Counted from the stretch's first letter, positions 35,647 to 45,373 are shown. The stretch: 64,000 bases of DNA from Ralstonia pickettii (GCF_000607165.1 NZ_JFZG01000004.1:310001-374000); one strand, 5' to 3'. Made by a program: numbers and translations. Notes: generated from the letters alone by a model not told the origin.

Positions 35647-38127
35647 TTAGCGGGGCACCACGGCGGTATTGCGCATGGCGGCCTTCAGCAGGCATTCGAG
35701 GCACACCTGCTTGGGCTTGAGATCGACCGGCATGCTGCTTGGGCCGGTGAGGTTTTTACTGGCGGCGTGGACTTTCCACGCGCCTTCGGTGCCGTTTTCG
35801 ATACCGCCGGTGGTCAACTTGATATAGCTGCCTCCACCGTTGAGTTGCAGCTCCTGCTTGGCCTTGATGATGATCTTCTCGGCGGTGGCGGTAATTTCGA
35901 GCTTGGCGAGCAGGTGGATGGAATCTTTGAGGGCCTGCACATTGATGTTGCCGGCGGCAGCAACAAAGCGCATTCCTGCCTCGTAGACAAAGACACGCCA
36001 TGCCTGCCGAACGCTGGCGAAGAATCCTCCGCCAGCTGTGACGGATACATGGTCTCCGGTGGTAATGGCGAGATGCGTGCCACTCTGCAGGTGGGTCAGA
36101 CCCGGTGTTGAGGTGGCGATGCCCACGGGGCTGGTCAGCGCAAGCTGAGGAGCCGTGAATTCCTTGAGCGGTCCATCGCCCTTGAGCGCGGCATGCTGGC
36201 GTGCCATGGCCTTGGCGATTTCCTTCTGCTCGCCATTCTGGGCATCCGCCTGCTGAGCGGCGTCGGCCAGTTGCTCGGTCTGACACTCCGCTTGTTGCAA
36301 GGCGTCCACCATATCGCCCATGCTCAAAGCGTAGTCGTCTCCGTGGTTACGCTTGTAGGTCGTCAGAAGCATCCCCATCGATGCCCGCATGGCTCCCCAC
36401 GCATCGGTGCGCAGCTCGTAGCCCTCACCGCGCTTATGCCCGCGACCCTGCCAGCCAGGAATCGCAACGATGTGGCCGAGCGCCAATTCCGATGATTGAA
36501 AGTCCGAGCCGATTTGAGCCTGCGGTTGCCCCGGTGTGTCATCCGCCAGAATCTTGTTTTGGCGGCCACTGCCGCGGCCTTCTTCATCGGGCAATTCCTG
36601 GCTGGCAAAACCCGAGAGCGCTTGCATTTGAGGCAAGACCCACGGTGGCAGGTTCATCTGGTTGTAGACGCGCTCGGTGGCGATGAGGCAGTCCGGGTCG
36701 CCATGAATGCCAATTACCAGGACCTCTTGCCCGACCCGCGGCAGGTGCATGGCGCCAAAGCGATGGCCCGCCCACGCATTGGCAACGCGTAGCCAGCATG
36801 AGCTGTGCTCGTCGTTGTTGCCGTACAGGTCGTACGGCATCTGCACCTTGATGCGCCCGTACTGATCGGTATGTATCGGGTGTCCTGCCGGGCCGACTAC
36901 ACGCGCTTGGATCGGGCCAGACATACGTGGCTTGTGCTGCGTGCGTGCAGGCCGGAATATTTCGTTGGTGGGCTGTACCTCGAATTCCACTTCGCAACGC
37001 CATTGCTGGCCGGTTCCCGTGGTTTCGCCTATGTCTTCAATGCGAAGCTTGGTGCCGAAGATGAGGTATTCACGGTTAGCTTCCTGTTCAAGAAAACCAA
37101 CGAGGTGGAAGGTGCAGCCCGGCACTATTGCGCGCAAGTTACCCTTGCCTTTGCCGCGCAATCCATGCTGCCGGATTTCCTCCATCCGAATGCGAGCGAT
37201 GAATCGGCCTTCGTCCCATGGGTCGCTGCCGGTTGCCGGCTGGCTGTGGTCGCCGGGGTATTCGTAGAGACTGTGCGTTGAGTGCGCCGTCTCGCGCGGG
37301 TCGCAGTCCCGAATGCTCAGGTCGGCACGAGGCTTGCCAAAGTCGTAGTCCGATGTACGCCACTCGCCCGAGACAAGCTGGTCAATGAGTTCGAATTCAT
37401 GGGCATGTTCTTCGTCGATGCGGTCTGGTGCGGCCTGCCAGCGGATCGTGTGATATGCGGCGCTTGAGCAGGGCCCGAATGCGCTATTGCTGTCGGTTAG
37501 CACAAGGCGTTGCCGCCCGCCGGAATGGGCCATGAACCAGGAAATTCCCCACTCTTGAGTGAGGCGCTGGAAGTAGGCGAAGTCCGTCTCGCCATACTGC
37601 TGCTGAAAGACCCTTGTGGGGTACCTCCGCATATCCAGGCGCTTTTCTACCGGATAGATGTAATTTGCGAGCAACGCATCCAGAATCTGAACAACGTTCT
37701 TTTCCTGGTAGATCTTGTAGTCTGAGCGCCGCGTTGCAAGCCATAGCCAGGGCCTCAGTGTGAGGCGATAGGCGATATGTCGGCCTACCAGATAGGGGCC
37801 GCGCACCCGTGTGACGATCCCGGTGATCTCGCGTGTGCCTGCACCTGCGCGGCCTTGCAAACCGATGCCCGAGCCATCCAGTTCGATCCGGATCGTGACT
37901 TCAGTGCCCTCCAGGGTCTTCTTGTCTAGGTCGGCTGCGGGGCCATAGATCGCGTGACGCTCATCTGGCGTGCGCAGTTCCAGATCGTATTCGAACAGTT
38001 CGTTGAGGTTGTCCGTGCCGGATAGACTTGAAAACACCAAGGTGGGTTGCCCAAGGAGCATGGGCAATGCTGCGCCTGAAACGGAAATGGTGCGGCCAGA
38101 AAGCGGCAAATGATCAAGGCCGTCCAT
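35647..38127 (-). CDS. vgrG: VgrG, T6SS spike protein with DUF2345-type C-terminal extension
   Basis: An 826-residue VgrG. The N-terminal part is the gp27-like hub (PTLVFSSLSGTDNLNELFEYDLEL, RYPTRVFQQQYGETDFAYFQRL). The gp5-like OB domain follows, with DQYGRIKVQMPYDLYG, CWLRVANAWAGHRFGAMHLPRVGQEVLVIGIHGDPDCLIATERVYN (blocks abbreviated: SSCWLRVANAW, FGAMHLPRVGQEV, GDPDCLIATERV). The C-terminal about 250 residues form a helical linker and a DUF2345 beta-stalk (VTAGGGFFASV, ITATAEKIIIKAKQELQL). No separate catalytic effector domain was seen. AAAGGAG lies seven bases before ATG 38127. It is the first gene of the island operon. Confidence 0.93.
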   Translation of the reverse strand: MDGLDHLPLSGRTISVSGAALPMLLGQPTLVFSSLSGTDNLNELFEYDLELRTPDERHAIYGPAADLDKKTLEGTEVTIRIELDGSGIGLQGRAGAGTREITGIVTRVRGPYLVGRHIAYRLTLRPWLWLATRRSDYKIYQEKNVVQILDALLANYIYPVEKRLDMRRYPTRVFQQQYGETDFAYFQRLTQEWGISWFMAHSGGRQRLVLTDSNSAFGPCSSAAYHTIRWQAAPDRIDEEHAHEFELIDQLVSGEWRTSDYDFGKPRADLSIRDCDPRETAHSTHSLYEYPGDHSQPATGSDPWDEGRFIARIRMEEIRQHGLRGKGKGNLRAIVPGCTFHLVGFLEQEANREYLIFGTKLRIEDIGETTGTGQQWRCEVEFEVQPTNEIFRPARTQHKPRMSGPIQARVVGPAGHPIHTDQYGRIKVQMPYDLYGNNDEHSSCWLRVANAWAGHRFGAMHLPRVGQEVLVIGIHGDPDCLIATERVYNQMNLPPWVLPQMQALSGFASQELPDEEGRGSGRQNKILADDTPGQPQAQIGSDFQSSELALGHIVAIPGWQGRGHKRGEGYELRTDAWGAMRASMGMLLTTYKRNHGDDYALSMGDMVDALQQAECQTEQLADAAQQADAQNGEQKEIAKAMARQHAALKGDGPLKEFTAPQLALTSPVGIATSTPGLTHLQSGTHLAITTGDHVSVTAGGGFFASVRQAWRVFVYEAGMRFVAAAGNINVQALKDSIHLLAKLEITATAEKIIIKAKQELQLNGGGSYIKLTTGGIENGTEGAWKVHAASKNLTGPSSMPVDLKPKQVCLECLLKAAMRNTAVVPR

Positions 38128-38232
38128 GAGGGGGCTCCTTTGGCAGGTAATCGACAAAATGAAATACGTGCAAACCTGCCAAAGGCTGCCAAAAGCGATG
38201 CCGCAAATACATGAGACGGTTCTGAAAACCGT

Positions 38233-38253
38233 TTCTGATTTTCAAAATCAGAA
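38233..38253. promoter_or_regulatory. Perfect palindrome upstream of vgrG
   Basis: TTCTGATTTT-C-AAAATCAGAA, 10-bp arms around one base, 106 bp before the vgrG start in an AT-rich tract. No T-run and no coding; may be an operator for the T6SS island. Confidence 0.45.
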
Positions 38254-38310
38254 TTCAGAACAAGTGATAGCAAATCGAACGTCGAATGCGACATTGATGG
38301 GCTTGTCCCA

Positions 38311-38342
38311 AAAGAAAACGGGCACCCGAAGGTGCCCGTTTC
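38311..38342 (-). terminator. Rho-independent terminator for the TrpXYZ-like operon
   Basis: On the minus strand ACGGGCACC-TTCG-GGTGCCCGT is followed by TTTTCTTTT, 29 bases after the ATPase stop. Same stem and loop as the porin terminator. Confidence 0.85.
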
Positions 38343-38370
38343 TCTGGCGCGTTGAAAAGCAGCGTTTGGT

Positions 38371-39165
38371 TCAGCCTAGCAACAACGCATCGTCATCCAC
38401 CTTGGCGCCGCGTGTTTCCTCGAACTTCTGCAGCAGATGCGGCACGTCCAGGCCTCGGCGTTCCTCGCCTTGCACGTCGAGGATCACGTTGCCCTGATGC
38501 AGCATCACCGTGCGATCGCCGTAGTCCAGCGCCTGGCGCATGGAGTGCGTCACCATCATCGTCGTGAGCTTGCTTTCCGAGACGATCTTGGCGGTCAGCT
38601 CCAGCACGAAGGCGGCCGTTTTCGGGTCCAGCGCGGCGGTGTGCTCGTCCAGCAGCAGGATGCGCGACGGCTGTAGCGACGCCATCAGCAGGCTCACGGC
38701 CTGGCGCTGGCCGCCGGAGAGCAGGCCAATGCGATCGGTCAGCCGGTTTTCGAGGCCCAAGTCCAGCCGGCGCAGTTGCTCGCGGAAGATCTCGCGCCAC
38801 TTGCGGTTGGTCGCGAACTGGAAACCACGACGCTGGCCGCGGCACATGGCCAGCGACATGTTCTCTTCGATGGTCAGGTTTTCGCAGGTGCCGGCCATCG
38901 GGTCCTGGAACACGCGGGCGACCTTGTCGGCGCGTTGCCACGCGGTCTTGCGCGTGACGTCTTCGCCGTCGATGGTGATGCTGCCCGAATCGACGATGTA
39001 GTCACCGCTGATGGAGTTCAGGAACGTCGACTTGCCGGCGCCGTTCGAGCCGATCACGGCCACGAACTGGCCCGAGGGGATCTCCAGCGACAGGCCGCGC
39101 AGCGCGCGCATCTCGATGGGCGTGCCTGGGTTGAAGGTGAGGGTGAGTCCTTGTGCGCTCAGCAT
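38371..39165 (-). CDS. ABC transporter ATP-binding protein (TrpXYZ/aromatic amino acid-type)
   Basis: A 264-residue ATPase, third gene of a binding protein-permease-ATPase operon. Walker A is GSNGAGKST (residues 39-47), signature LLSGGQRQAVSL, Walker B RILLLDEHTAALDP with DEHT rather than DEPT, as is common in this subfamily, and VTHSMRQAL. It begins one base after the permease stop. The system type is the BUG-like/DUF534 group that includes tryptophan transporters; the ligand here is unproven. Confidence 0.9.
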   Translation of the reverse strand: MLSAQGLTLTFNPGTPIEMRALRGLSLEIPSGQFVAVIGSNGAGKSTFLNSISGDYIVDSGSITIDGEDVTRKTAWQRADKVARVFQDPMAGTCENLTIEENMSLAMCRGQRRGFQFATNRKWREIFREQLRRLDLGLENRLTDRIGLLSGGQRQAVSLLMASLQPSRILLLDEHTAALDPKTAAFVLELTAKIVSESKLTTMMVTHSMRQALDYGDRTVMLHQGNVILDVQGEERRGLDVPHLLQKFEETRGAKVDDDALLLG

Positions 39166-39166
39166 G

Positions 39167-40075
39167 TCAGTTCCCCTTGGTACCGGTCTTGGCCAGCTTG
39201 CCGAACACCTTGCGACGCATGCCGGGCAGCACGAGGGCGATCACCACCAGCGCAGCGGTCACCATATTCAGATCCTGTGCCTGCAGACCGATGAAATCGC
39301 TGTTGAGCGCCAGGGCGATGAAGAAGCGATACAGGATCGCGCCGACCACCACGGCCAGCGTGGTCAGCACCAGGCGGCGTGCCGGCAGCACGGTCTCGCC
39401 GATGATGACGGCGGCCAGGCCGATGACGATGGTACCGATCCCCATCGACACATCGGCGCCGCCCTGCGTTTGCGCGTACAGCGCGCCAGCGAGGGCCACC
39501 AGTGCGTTGGACAGCGCCATGCCGGCCAGCGTGGCTGCGCCGGTGGCGATGCCCTGGGCGCGGGCCATGCGCGGGTTGGCGCCCGTGGCGCGCAGCGACA
39601 GGCCGATCTGCGTGGAGAAGAACCAGTCCACCAGCAGCTTGACGACCACCACGACCACACCCAGCAGCACCGGGCGGAACACGTAGTCGGGCATCCAGTC
39701 CGGCTGCAGCAGCGAGAAGACGGTCGGCTCGGAGATGAGCGGCACATTGGGCTTGCCCATGATGCGCAGGTTGACCGAGTACAGCGCGATCATCATCAGG
39801 ATACTGGCGAGCAGATCCATGATTTTCAGGCGCACGTTGAGCCAGCCCGTGACGAAGCCTGCAGCGGCACCGGCCAGGGTGCCACCCAGCGTCGACACGA
39901 ACGGATCGTGTCCGCCGGCGATGAGCGTGGCAGCCACAGCGCCGCCCATCGGGAAGCTGCCGTCGACAGTGAGGTCGGGGAAGTTGAGGATGCGGAAGGA
40001 GATCAGCACCCCGAGCGCCACGAGACTGAAGATCAGACCGATCTCCAGGGCGCCGAGCAATGAAAACAGTGACAT
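39167..40075 (-). CDS. ABC transporter permease (TrpXYZ/aromatic amino acid-type)
   Basis: A 302-residue inner-membrane permease of the BPD_transp_2 (LivH-like) family with about eight to ten membrane segments. It starts MSLFSLLGALEIGLIFSLVA at the ATG 40075. Conserved FRILNFPDLTVDGSFPMGGAVAA near residue 30 is characteristic of the group that partners ABC_sub_bind (DUF534) proteins. Upstream in-frame codons give no membrane segment and are leader. The gene lies between the binding-protein and ATPase genes. Confidence 0.9.
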   Translation of the reverse strand: MSLFSLLGALEIGLIFSLVALGVLISFRILNFPDLTVDGSFPMGGAVAATLIAGGHDPFVSTLGGTLAGAAAGFVTGWLNVRLKIMDLLASILMMIALYSVNLRIMGKPNVPLISEPTVFSLLQPDWMPDYVFRPVLLGVVVVVVKLLVDWFFSTQIGLSLRATGANPRMARAQGIATGAATLAGMALSNALVALAGALYAQTQGGADVSMGIGTIVIGLAAVIIGETVLPARRLVLTTLAVVVGAILYRFFIALALNSDFIGLQAQDLNMVTAALVVIALVLPGMRRKVFGKLAKTGTKGN

Positions 40076-40249
40076 GACGGAGTAGGGCGCGGTGATTGGG
40101 CACCGGCCTGTGTGCAATGAACGGGACGCTTGTGGGTAGCAGCGTAAGCGCCCGGCCATTATGCGGCGGATAGCCACGTTGCGGCGCGGGCAGCCAGACC
40201 CGCGCCAGGCCGGCTCCGTCAGGCGGAGGCCGACCCGGCGCCTTGCGAG

Positions 40250-41230
40250 TTACTTGATGACTTCCTTGGCGTCCTTCAGCAGGTCCGCCGACAGGGTCGC
40301 GCCTTGCTTCTTGGCCGCGCCTTCGTTCACGAACAGCTCCAGGTCGGTGCTGCCGGCCGAGGCGATGGCGCCGGGCTTCTCACCCTTCAGGATGCGGGCG
40401 ACGACCTTGCCGGTCTGCTGGCCCAGCTTGTAGTAGTTGATGCCCAGGGCGGCGATGGCGCCACGCTTCACGCTATCAGTGTCGCCAGCCACCAGCGGAA
40501 TCTTCGCTTCGTTGGCCACCTTCACCAGCGATTCGTATGCCGACACCACGTTGTTGTCGGTGTTCGTGTAGATCACGTCGACCTTGCCGATCAGGTTCTT
40601 GGCGGCCGGGGCGATGTCCACGGTGCGCGGCGCAGCCGATTCGACCAGCGTCATGCCTTGCGCCGACAGCAGTTTCTTCAGCTCAGTCACGACCACGACC
40701 GAGTTCGCTTCACCCGGGTTGTAGACCATGCCGATACGCTTGGCATTCGGCACCACACGCTTGATCAGGGCGATCTGCTTGTCCAGCGGCAGCTTGTCAG
40801 ACACGCCGGTCACGTTGGTGCCGGTCGGCGCCCAGCTCTTGACCAGTTGTGCGGCCACCGGATCGGTCACGCCTGAATACACGACGGGGATCGACTTGGT
40901 GGCAGCCACGACCGCCTGCGCCGACGGGGTAGCGATGGCGATGATGGCGTCCGGCTTGTCGCCGATGAACTTGCGGGCGATCTGCGCGGCGGTGGCCGTG
41001 CTGCCTTGTGCGCTCTGGTATTCCCACTTCAGGTTCTTGCCTGCGTCAAAGCCTTCGGCCTTGAGTTGTTCCTTGGCGCCGTCGCGGATGGCATCGAGCG
41101 CCGGGTGCTCAACGATGGCGAGCACTTCAACCGACTTCGTGGCCTGGGCCAGCGCAGGTGCGGCTTGCAGCAGAGCCATCGGAATGGCAGCGAGCGCGGC
41201 AATGCGGAAGGCGTGCTTGAACGTGGACAT
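40250..41230 (-). CDS. Periplasmic ABC substrate-binding protein, ABC_sub_bind (TrpX-like) family
   Basis: A 326-residue exported protein with signal peptide ending in APALAQA. The mature part shows VEVLAIVEHPALDAIRDGAKE, then KPDAIIAIATPSAQA, VVYSGVTDPV, GMVYNPGEANS and YTNTDNNVVSAYESL. These blocks are typical of the ABC_sub_bind family, which includes tryptophan/tyrosine-binding proteins. GGAGATCC directly precedes the ATG at 41230. It is the first gene of the operon; 174 bases separate it from the permease gene, so the binding protein may be made in excess. Confidence 0.9.
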   Translation of the reverse strand: MSTFKHAFRIAALAAIPMALLQAAPALAQATKSVEVLAIVEHPALDAIRDGAKEQLKAEGFDAGKNLKWEYQSAQGSTATAAQIARKFIGDKPDAIIAIATPSAQAVVAATKSIPVVYSGVTDPVAAQLVKSWAPTGTNVTGVSDKLPLDKQIALIKRVVPNAKRIGMVYNPGEANSVVVVTELKKLLSAQGMTLVESAAPRTVDIAPAAKNLIGKVDVIYTNTDNNVVSAYESLVKVANEAKIPLVAGDTDSVKRGAIAALGINYYKLGQQTGKVVARILKGEKPGAIASAGSTDLELFVNEGAAKKQGATLSADLLKDAKEVIK

Positions 41231-41469
41231 AAGGATCTCCTGTTTCCTTTTGGGTGGTTTCGCTCTGGCGGCGAGCGGGATATGCCCGTGCCGGCGTGGT
41301 TGGTTTTTCAGACTCTCTTGATTCTTGAGTGCACCGAAGCAGTGCAATGCCGGCGCACGTGGGCGCACATTATGGGACAAATCGCAATGCTTTTCAGCAA
41401 ACACTTCAAAAGAACTTGGGGGTGCAGGAGGGGGATTCCGGTTGCGTGCGATGCAACGCGGCCATCAAG

Positions 41470-41498
41470 TCAAAAAGGGGCACGAGGCCCCTTTTTTC
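41470..41498 (-). terminator. Rho-independent terminator after ppiC
   Basis: On the minus strand AAAAAGGGG and CCCCTTTTT enclose a seven-base loop, 22 bases after the stop codon. Confidence 0.8.
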
Positions 41499-41519
41499 AC
41501 TGCCCCAACGGGCTGCTGC

Positions 41520-42317
41520 TTACTGGATCTTCGCTTTTTCGCGCAGGTCTTTCAGCATCGCCTGGAACTTGCTGCGTTGCCAGTTCTGGTCGCCCATCAT
41601 CATCTCAAGCAGTTGCGGCTTGACGTCTTCGTACGACGGGATCTTCGCGTCGCGCGTGTCGTCCAGACGGATCACGTGCCAGCCGAATTGCGTCTTGACC
41701 GGCGTCTGCGTGATCTGGCCCTTCTTCAGGCCGGTAAGAGCTGCCGAGAATTCCGGCACGTAGGTGCCCGGGTTCGCCCAGTCCAGATCGCCGCCGTTGG
41801 CGCCCGATCCCTTGTCCTTCGATTGCGCCTTGGCGATGTCTTCAAACTTGGCACCGGCCTTCAGCTTGGCGATGATGGCCTTTGCGTCGGCTTCCTTGTC
41901 CACCAGGATGTGGTGGGCGTGGTATTCCTTGCCGTTGCCGAACTGCGCCTTGATCTTGTCGTACTGCTTGTGCAGCTCGTCTTCGGTGGCGGGGCTGTTC
42001 TTGACGTAGTCCTCAAACTCGGCGGCCACGAGCACGTTCAGGCGGGCCGATGCCAGCTGTTCCTGAATGTCGTCGCGCTCCAGCAGACCGCGCTTGGCGG
42101 CGTCCTGCTCGATCAGTTCACGGTCGACCAGCATGTCGCGGGCCTTGGCACGCAGCTCGGGCGATTCGGGCTGGCCCGACTTCTTGATCAGCGCGTCCAC
42201 CTTGGCGCTCGGGATGGCTTTGCCGTTGACCACCGCGGCATTTTGCGCCATGGCGGGAGCAACGGTCGCAGCAAAGGCAACAGCCAGCAGGCTGGCAGTG
42301 AGGCTGGAAATCTTCAT
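41520..42317 (-). CDS. Periplasmic parvulin-type peptidyl-prolyl isomerase
   Basis: A 265-residue exported foldase. Signal peptide MKISSLTASLLAVAFAATVA ends at AMAQ. A SurA_N-like helical part (residues 25-125) precedes the parvulin domain: YHAHHILVDKEADAKAII, FEDIAKAQSKDKGSGANGGD, LDWANPGTYVPEFSAAL and TQFGWHVIRLDD. Resembles PpiC/PrsA-like isomerases next to bolA and yciB in Burkholderiaceae. It is the last gene of a minus-strand run bolA-yciB-msrB; 42 bases separate it from bolA. Confidence 0.9.
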   Translation of the reverse strand: MKISSLTASLLAVAFAATVAPAMAQNAAVVNGKAIPSAKVDALIKKSGQPESPELRAKARDMLVDRELIEQDAAKRGLLERDDIQEQLASARLNVLVAAEFEDYVKNSPATEDELHKQYDKIKAQFGNGKEYHAHHILVDKEADAKAIIAKLKAGAKFEDIAKAQSKDKGSGANGGDLDWANPGTYVPEFSAALTGLKKGQITQTPVKTQFGWHVIRLDDTRDAKIPSYEDVKPQLLEMMMGDQNWQRSKFQAMLKDLREKAKIQ

Positions 42318-42359
42318 GGGATTGCGTTCGAGGGAAGGACGAGTGAGCGTGGAATGCGC

Positions 42360-42632
42360 TTACGTGTTTTCTTCGGGAGTGACCGCGCGGATCGCCAGCG
42401 CATGGATTGCCGCTGGCCACAGCGTGTGCAGCGCATCATACACCATGCGATGACGCGCCAAACGGTTCTTGCCGGCAAAGGCCGCGCTGACGATTTCGAC
42501 GTTGTAATGCCCGCCGCCGGAAGCCGCGCCGGCGTGTCCGGCGTGCTTGGCACTGTCGTCTTCCACGGCGAGGTGGACGGGCTCGAACGCCTCGCGCAGG
42601 AGGCGTTCGATTTCACGCGGATCGGCGGCCAT
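42360..42632 (-). CDS. BolA-family protein
   Basis: A 90-residue BolA/IbaG-like protein. The BolA fold signature is seen as HYNVEIVSAAFAGKNRLARHRMVYDAL, with RHRMVYDAL corresponding to the conserved RHR-(L/M)VY helix. Such proteins pair with monothiol glutaredoxins and Fe-S clusters. The ATG at 42632 overlaps the yciB stop by one base, so it is translated from the same message. Confidence 0.92.
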   Translation of the reverse strand: MAADPREIERLLREAFEPVHLAVEDDSAKHAGHAGAASGGGHYNVEIVSAAFAGKNRLARHRMVYDALHTLWPAAIHALAIRAVTPEENT

Positions 42633-43204
42633 CAGCGGTCGTCTCCGATGTTGGCGTCGTTGGCCGCGTTGGCAGGGCGCTCCTGCATGTGGCGCGCAAG
42701 CCAGACACTTTGCACGAGGATGAAGACCACCATCAGCCCCATCGATCCGAACAGCTTGAAGTTGACCCACACGTCGGTGTCGAAGTTGTAGGCCACGTAG
42801 AGGTTCAGGCAGCCCATGGCGAGGAAGAACACGGCCCACACGAGGTTCAGGCGGCCCCACATCGGCTCGGGCAGCGACACCTGCTGCTCCATCATGGCGC
42901 GGATGAGGTTCTTGCGAACGAACACCACGCTGCCCAGCAGCACAACGCCAAACAGCCAGTACAGCACCGTCGGCTTCCACTTGATGAAGGTTTCGTTGTG
43001 GAAGATGAGCGTCGCGCCGCCGAACACGCCGATGATGAGCAGCGACAGCCACTGCATGGCGTCGACCTTGCGGTGCTTGAACCACACCCAGGCGATCTGC
43101 AGCACGGTGGCGACCATCGCGACGGTGGTCGCCACATAAATACCGGCCACCTTGAAGGCAGCAAAGAACAGGATGACCGGGAACAGATCGAACAGGAATT
43201 TCAT
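42632..43204 (-). CDS. yciB: Intracellular septation protein A family (YciB/IspZ)
   Basis: A 190-residue inner-membrane protein with five membrane segments. It starts [20 protein letters not shown], which is the strongly conserved N-terminus. [20 protein letters not shown] and the C-terminal [14 protein letters not shown] are further family blocks. In E. coli and Shigella it affects envelope synthesis and septation. It is followed by bolA with one-base overlap and preceded by msrB, 34 bases away. Confidence 0.95.
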   Translation of the reverse strand: MKFLFDLFPVILFFAAFKVAGIYVATTVAMVATVLQIAWVWFKHRKVDAMQWLSLLIIGVFGGATLIFHNETFIKWKPTVLYWLFGVVLLGSVVFVRKNLIRAMMEQQVSLPEPMWGRLNLVWAVFFLAMGCLNLYVAYNFDTDVWVNFKLFGSMGLMVVFILVQSVWLARHMQERPANAANDANIGDDR

Positions 43205-43238
43205 GCGGGAACGCGCTTAGGTGGGCAGGTGCGGAAGA

Positions 43239-43625
43239 TCAATCGCCGAATTTTAGCGCAGCCGAGTTGATGCAATACCGCAGACCGGTCGGTGCGGGGC
43301 CATCTTCGAACACGTGGCCGAGGTGCGCGCCGCAGTTCTTGCACTGCACTTCAATGCGCAGCATGCCGTGCGAGCGGTCGGTTTTCTCGGCGATCACCTC
43401 GCCGTTGATGGGCTGGAAATAGCTCGGCCAGCCGCAGCCCGCATCAAACTTGGTCGACGATTCAAACAGTGGCGTGCCGCAGCAGACGCAGCTGTAGACG
43501 CCGCGATCCCAGTGGTCCCAATACTTGCCCGTGAAGGGGCGCTCGGTGGCGGCTTCGCGGGTGACGCGGTATTCGATGTCGGAGAGTTGGTCGCGCCATT
43601 CGGCGTCGGATTTCGTGACGGTCAT
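43239..43625 (-). CDS. msrB: Peptide methionine (R)-S-oxide reductase
   Basis: A 128-residue cytoplasmic repair enzyme that reduces the R epimer of methionine sulfoxide. The two zinc CxxC motifs are CVCC (Cys46/Cys49) and CKNC (Cys95/Cys98). The catalytic Cys is in RYCINSAAL (Cys118), and the resolving Cys is in AGCGWPSYF (Cys64). Length is typical for the single-domain form. Confidence 0.97.
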   Translation of the reverse strand: MTVTKSDAEWRDQLSDIEYRVTREAATERPFTGKYWDHWDRGVYSCVCCGTPLFESSTKFDAGCGWPSYFQPINGEVIAEKTDRSHGMLRIEVQCKNCGAHLGHVFEDGPAPTGLRYCINSAALKFGD

Positions 43626-43783
43626 GGTGATGAGATTCCTTGTTGGATTCGGCAGCCGCCGGACGGAAGCAATCGGGCGGCTGACGTTGTTTGTCGTGCT
43701 GCTGCGGCAATCCTGACAGGCGCGGATTAGAGCACGGTGTCAGTTCCGGCGCATCACGCTTGCCCGCATGTCGGCATACCGGA

Positions 43784-45373
43784 TCACGACGAGCAGCTCA
43801 CTTCCAACGACGATGCCCAATCGGGTGCGGGCTGGGCGTAATGCTCGAAGCCGGGGTGATCGTCGAACGGGCGGGCCAGCACGGCACGCAGGTTTTCGAC
43901 TTCGGAGAAATCCTTTTCCTTGGCGCGGCGGATGGCGATTTCAGCCAGGTGGTTGCGCAGCACGTATTTCGGGTTGACGCGGTGCATAGCAGCGGCGCGC
44001 TCGTCGTCGGATTGCGGTTCGGCTTGCATGCGCTGGCGATAGGCGGCAAGCCACACGTCTGCGGCTGCGCGATCGAAGAAGAAATTGCGCACGGTGCGCG
44101 CTTCTGCCGCGGCGGGCGTGTCGTCGCGGCGCACCTCGGCAAGGTGGCGGAAGAACAGCGTGTAATCGGTGCGCTGTGTGTGCAGCAGTTTGAACAGGTC
44201 ACCGAACAGGGTTTCGTCTTCGTCCTGCGCGGTGGAGAGGCCCAGCTTCGCGCGATAACGTGCGTAGAAGGCTGCGCCGTAGACGTCGCGGTAGGTCAGC
44301 AGGACGTTTTGCGCGGCGTCGATGGCGGGTTGAGCCTGTGCTTCGTCGCTCAAGTTGATGAAAACGTCAGGATCTTCGCCGAACAAAGGCAGCAACGCCT
44401 GCGCAAGGCAGAACAGGTTCCAGTAGCCAATTTGCGGCTGCTGGGCGTAGGCGTAACGGCCGCCGGTGTCGGAGTGGTTGCAGATGTGGTTGGCGTCGAA
44501 GCCATCCAGGAAGCCGAACGGGCCGTAGTCGAGCGTGAGGCCGAGGATCGACATGTTGTCGGTGTTCATCACGCCATGGCAGAAGCCAACGGCTTGCCAG
44601 TCGGCCATCAGTTCAGCGGTGCGGCGGGCAAGTTCGCGCAGCAGGGCGAGATACGGTTGCGGCTCGCTGCGGGAGGCGGGGTAGAAGCGGTCGATGACGT
44701 AATCGGCGAGTGCGCGAAGCTGCGGCAGTTGTTCGCTGGCCGCAAAGTGCTCGAAGTGGCCAAAGCGCACAAACGACGGCGCGAGGCGTGTGACAACAGC
44801 GGCGGTTTCGATCTCTTCGCGACGGACGGGGGCGTCAGCGCCGGTCACGCACAGGGCGCGCGTGGTTGGAATGCCGAGGCCCGCCATGGCTTCCGAGCAC
44901 AAAAATTCGCGGATGGACGATCGCAGTACCGCCCGGCCGTCACCCATGCGCGAATACGGCGTACGGCCGGCGCCTTTGAGCTGGACTTCGCAGGGGCCTT
45001 CGGTGGTCTGCAGTTCGGCCAGCAACAGCGCGCGTCCATCGCCCAACTGACCGGCCCACACGCCGAACTGGTGGCCCGAATAGACGGTGGCGAGCGGGTC
45101 GCTCCAGGGGGCGACGGCGTTACCGGTAAAGACGGCCAGCCCGGCGGGGGTGTCAAGTTCGGCGCGCGTGATGCCGAGCGACGCCGCGGCGTCTGGCGAA
45201 AACCCAACCAGATAAGGTTCGCCAATCGGTCCGGAAGGCATGGGCATCGGCGGCAGGCGTGTCAGAAAGCGTTCGCCCAGCGCGGAAAAACCGGGGGCGA
45301 CGGTGGGACGGCCAGGCCAGTCGAAAGGGCTCGCAAGGGAATCGTCAGGCAAGGCGGCAGGGGAGGCAGTCAT
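43784..45373 (-). CDS. selO: Protein adenylyltransferase SelO (YdiU)
   Basis: A 529-residue pseudokinase-fold enzyme that transfers AMP to protein Ser/Thr/Tyr. Visible blocks are [19 protein letters not shown], the Lys-containing [20 protein letters not shown], the [20 protein letters not shown] active-site part and the C-terminal end EVSCSS, identical to the E. coli family end. The ATG at 45373 fits the family start; the longer frame begins with a TTG in leader sequence. Divergent from the acyl-CoA ligase gene. Confidence 0.95.
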   Translation of the reverse strand: MTASPAALPDDSLASPFDWPGRPTVAPGFSALGERFLTRLPPMPMPSGPIGEPYLVGFSPDAAASLGITRAELDTPAGLAVFTGNAVAPWSDPLATVYSGHQFGVWAGQLGDGRALLLAELQTTEGPCEVQLKGAGRTPYSRMGDGRAVLRSSIREFLCSEAMAGLGIPTTRALCVTGADAPVRREEIETAAVVTRLAPSFVRFGHFEHFAASEQLPQLRALADYVIDRFYPASRSEPQPYLALLRELARRTAELMADWQAVGFCHGVMNTDNMSILGLTLDYGPFGFLDGFDANHICNHSDTGGRYAYAQQPQIGYWNLFCLAQALLPLFGEDPDVFINLSDEAQAQPAIDAAQNVLLTYRDVYGAAFYARYRAKLGLSTAQDEDETLFGDLFKLLHTQRTDYTLFFRHLAEVRRDDTPAAAEARTVRNFFFDRAAADVWLAAYRQRMQAEPQSDDERAAAMHRVNPKYVLRNHLAEIAIRRAKEKDFSEVENLRAVLARPFDDHPGFEHYAQPAPDWASSLEVSCSS

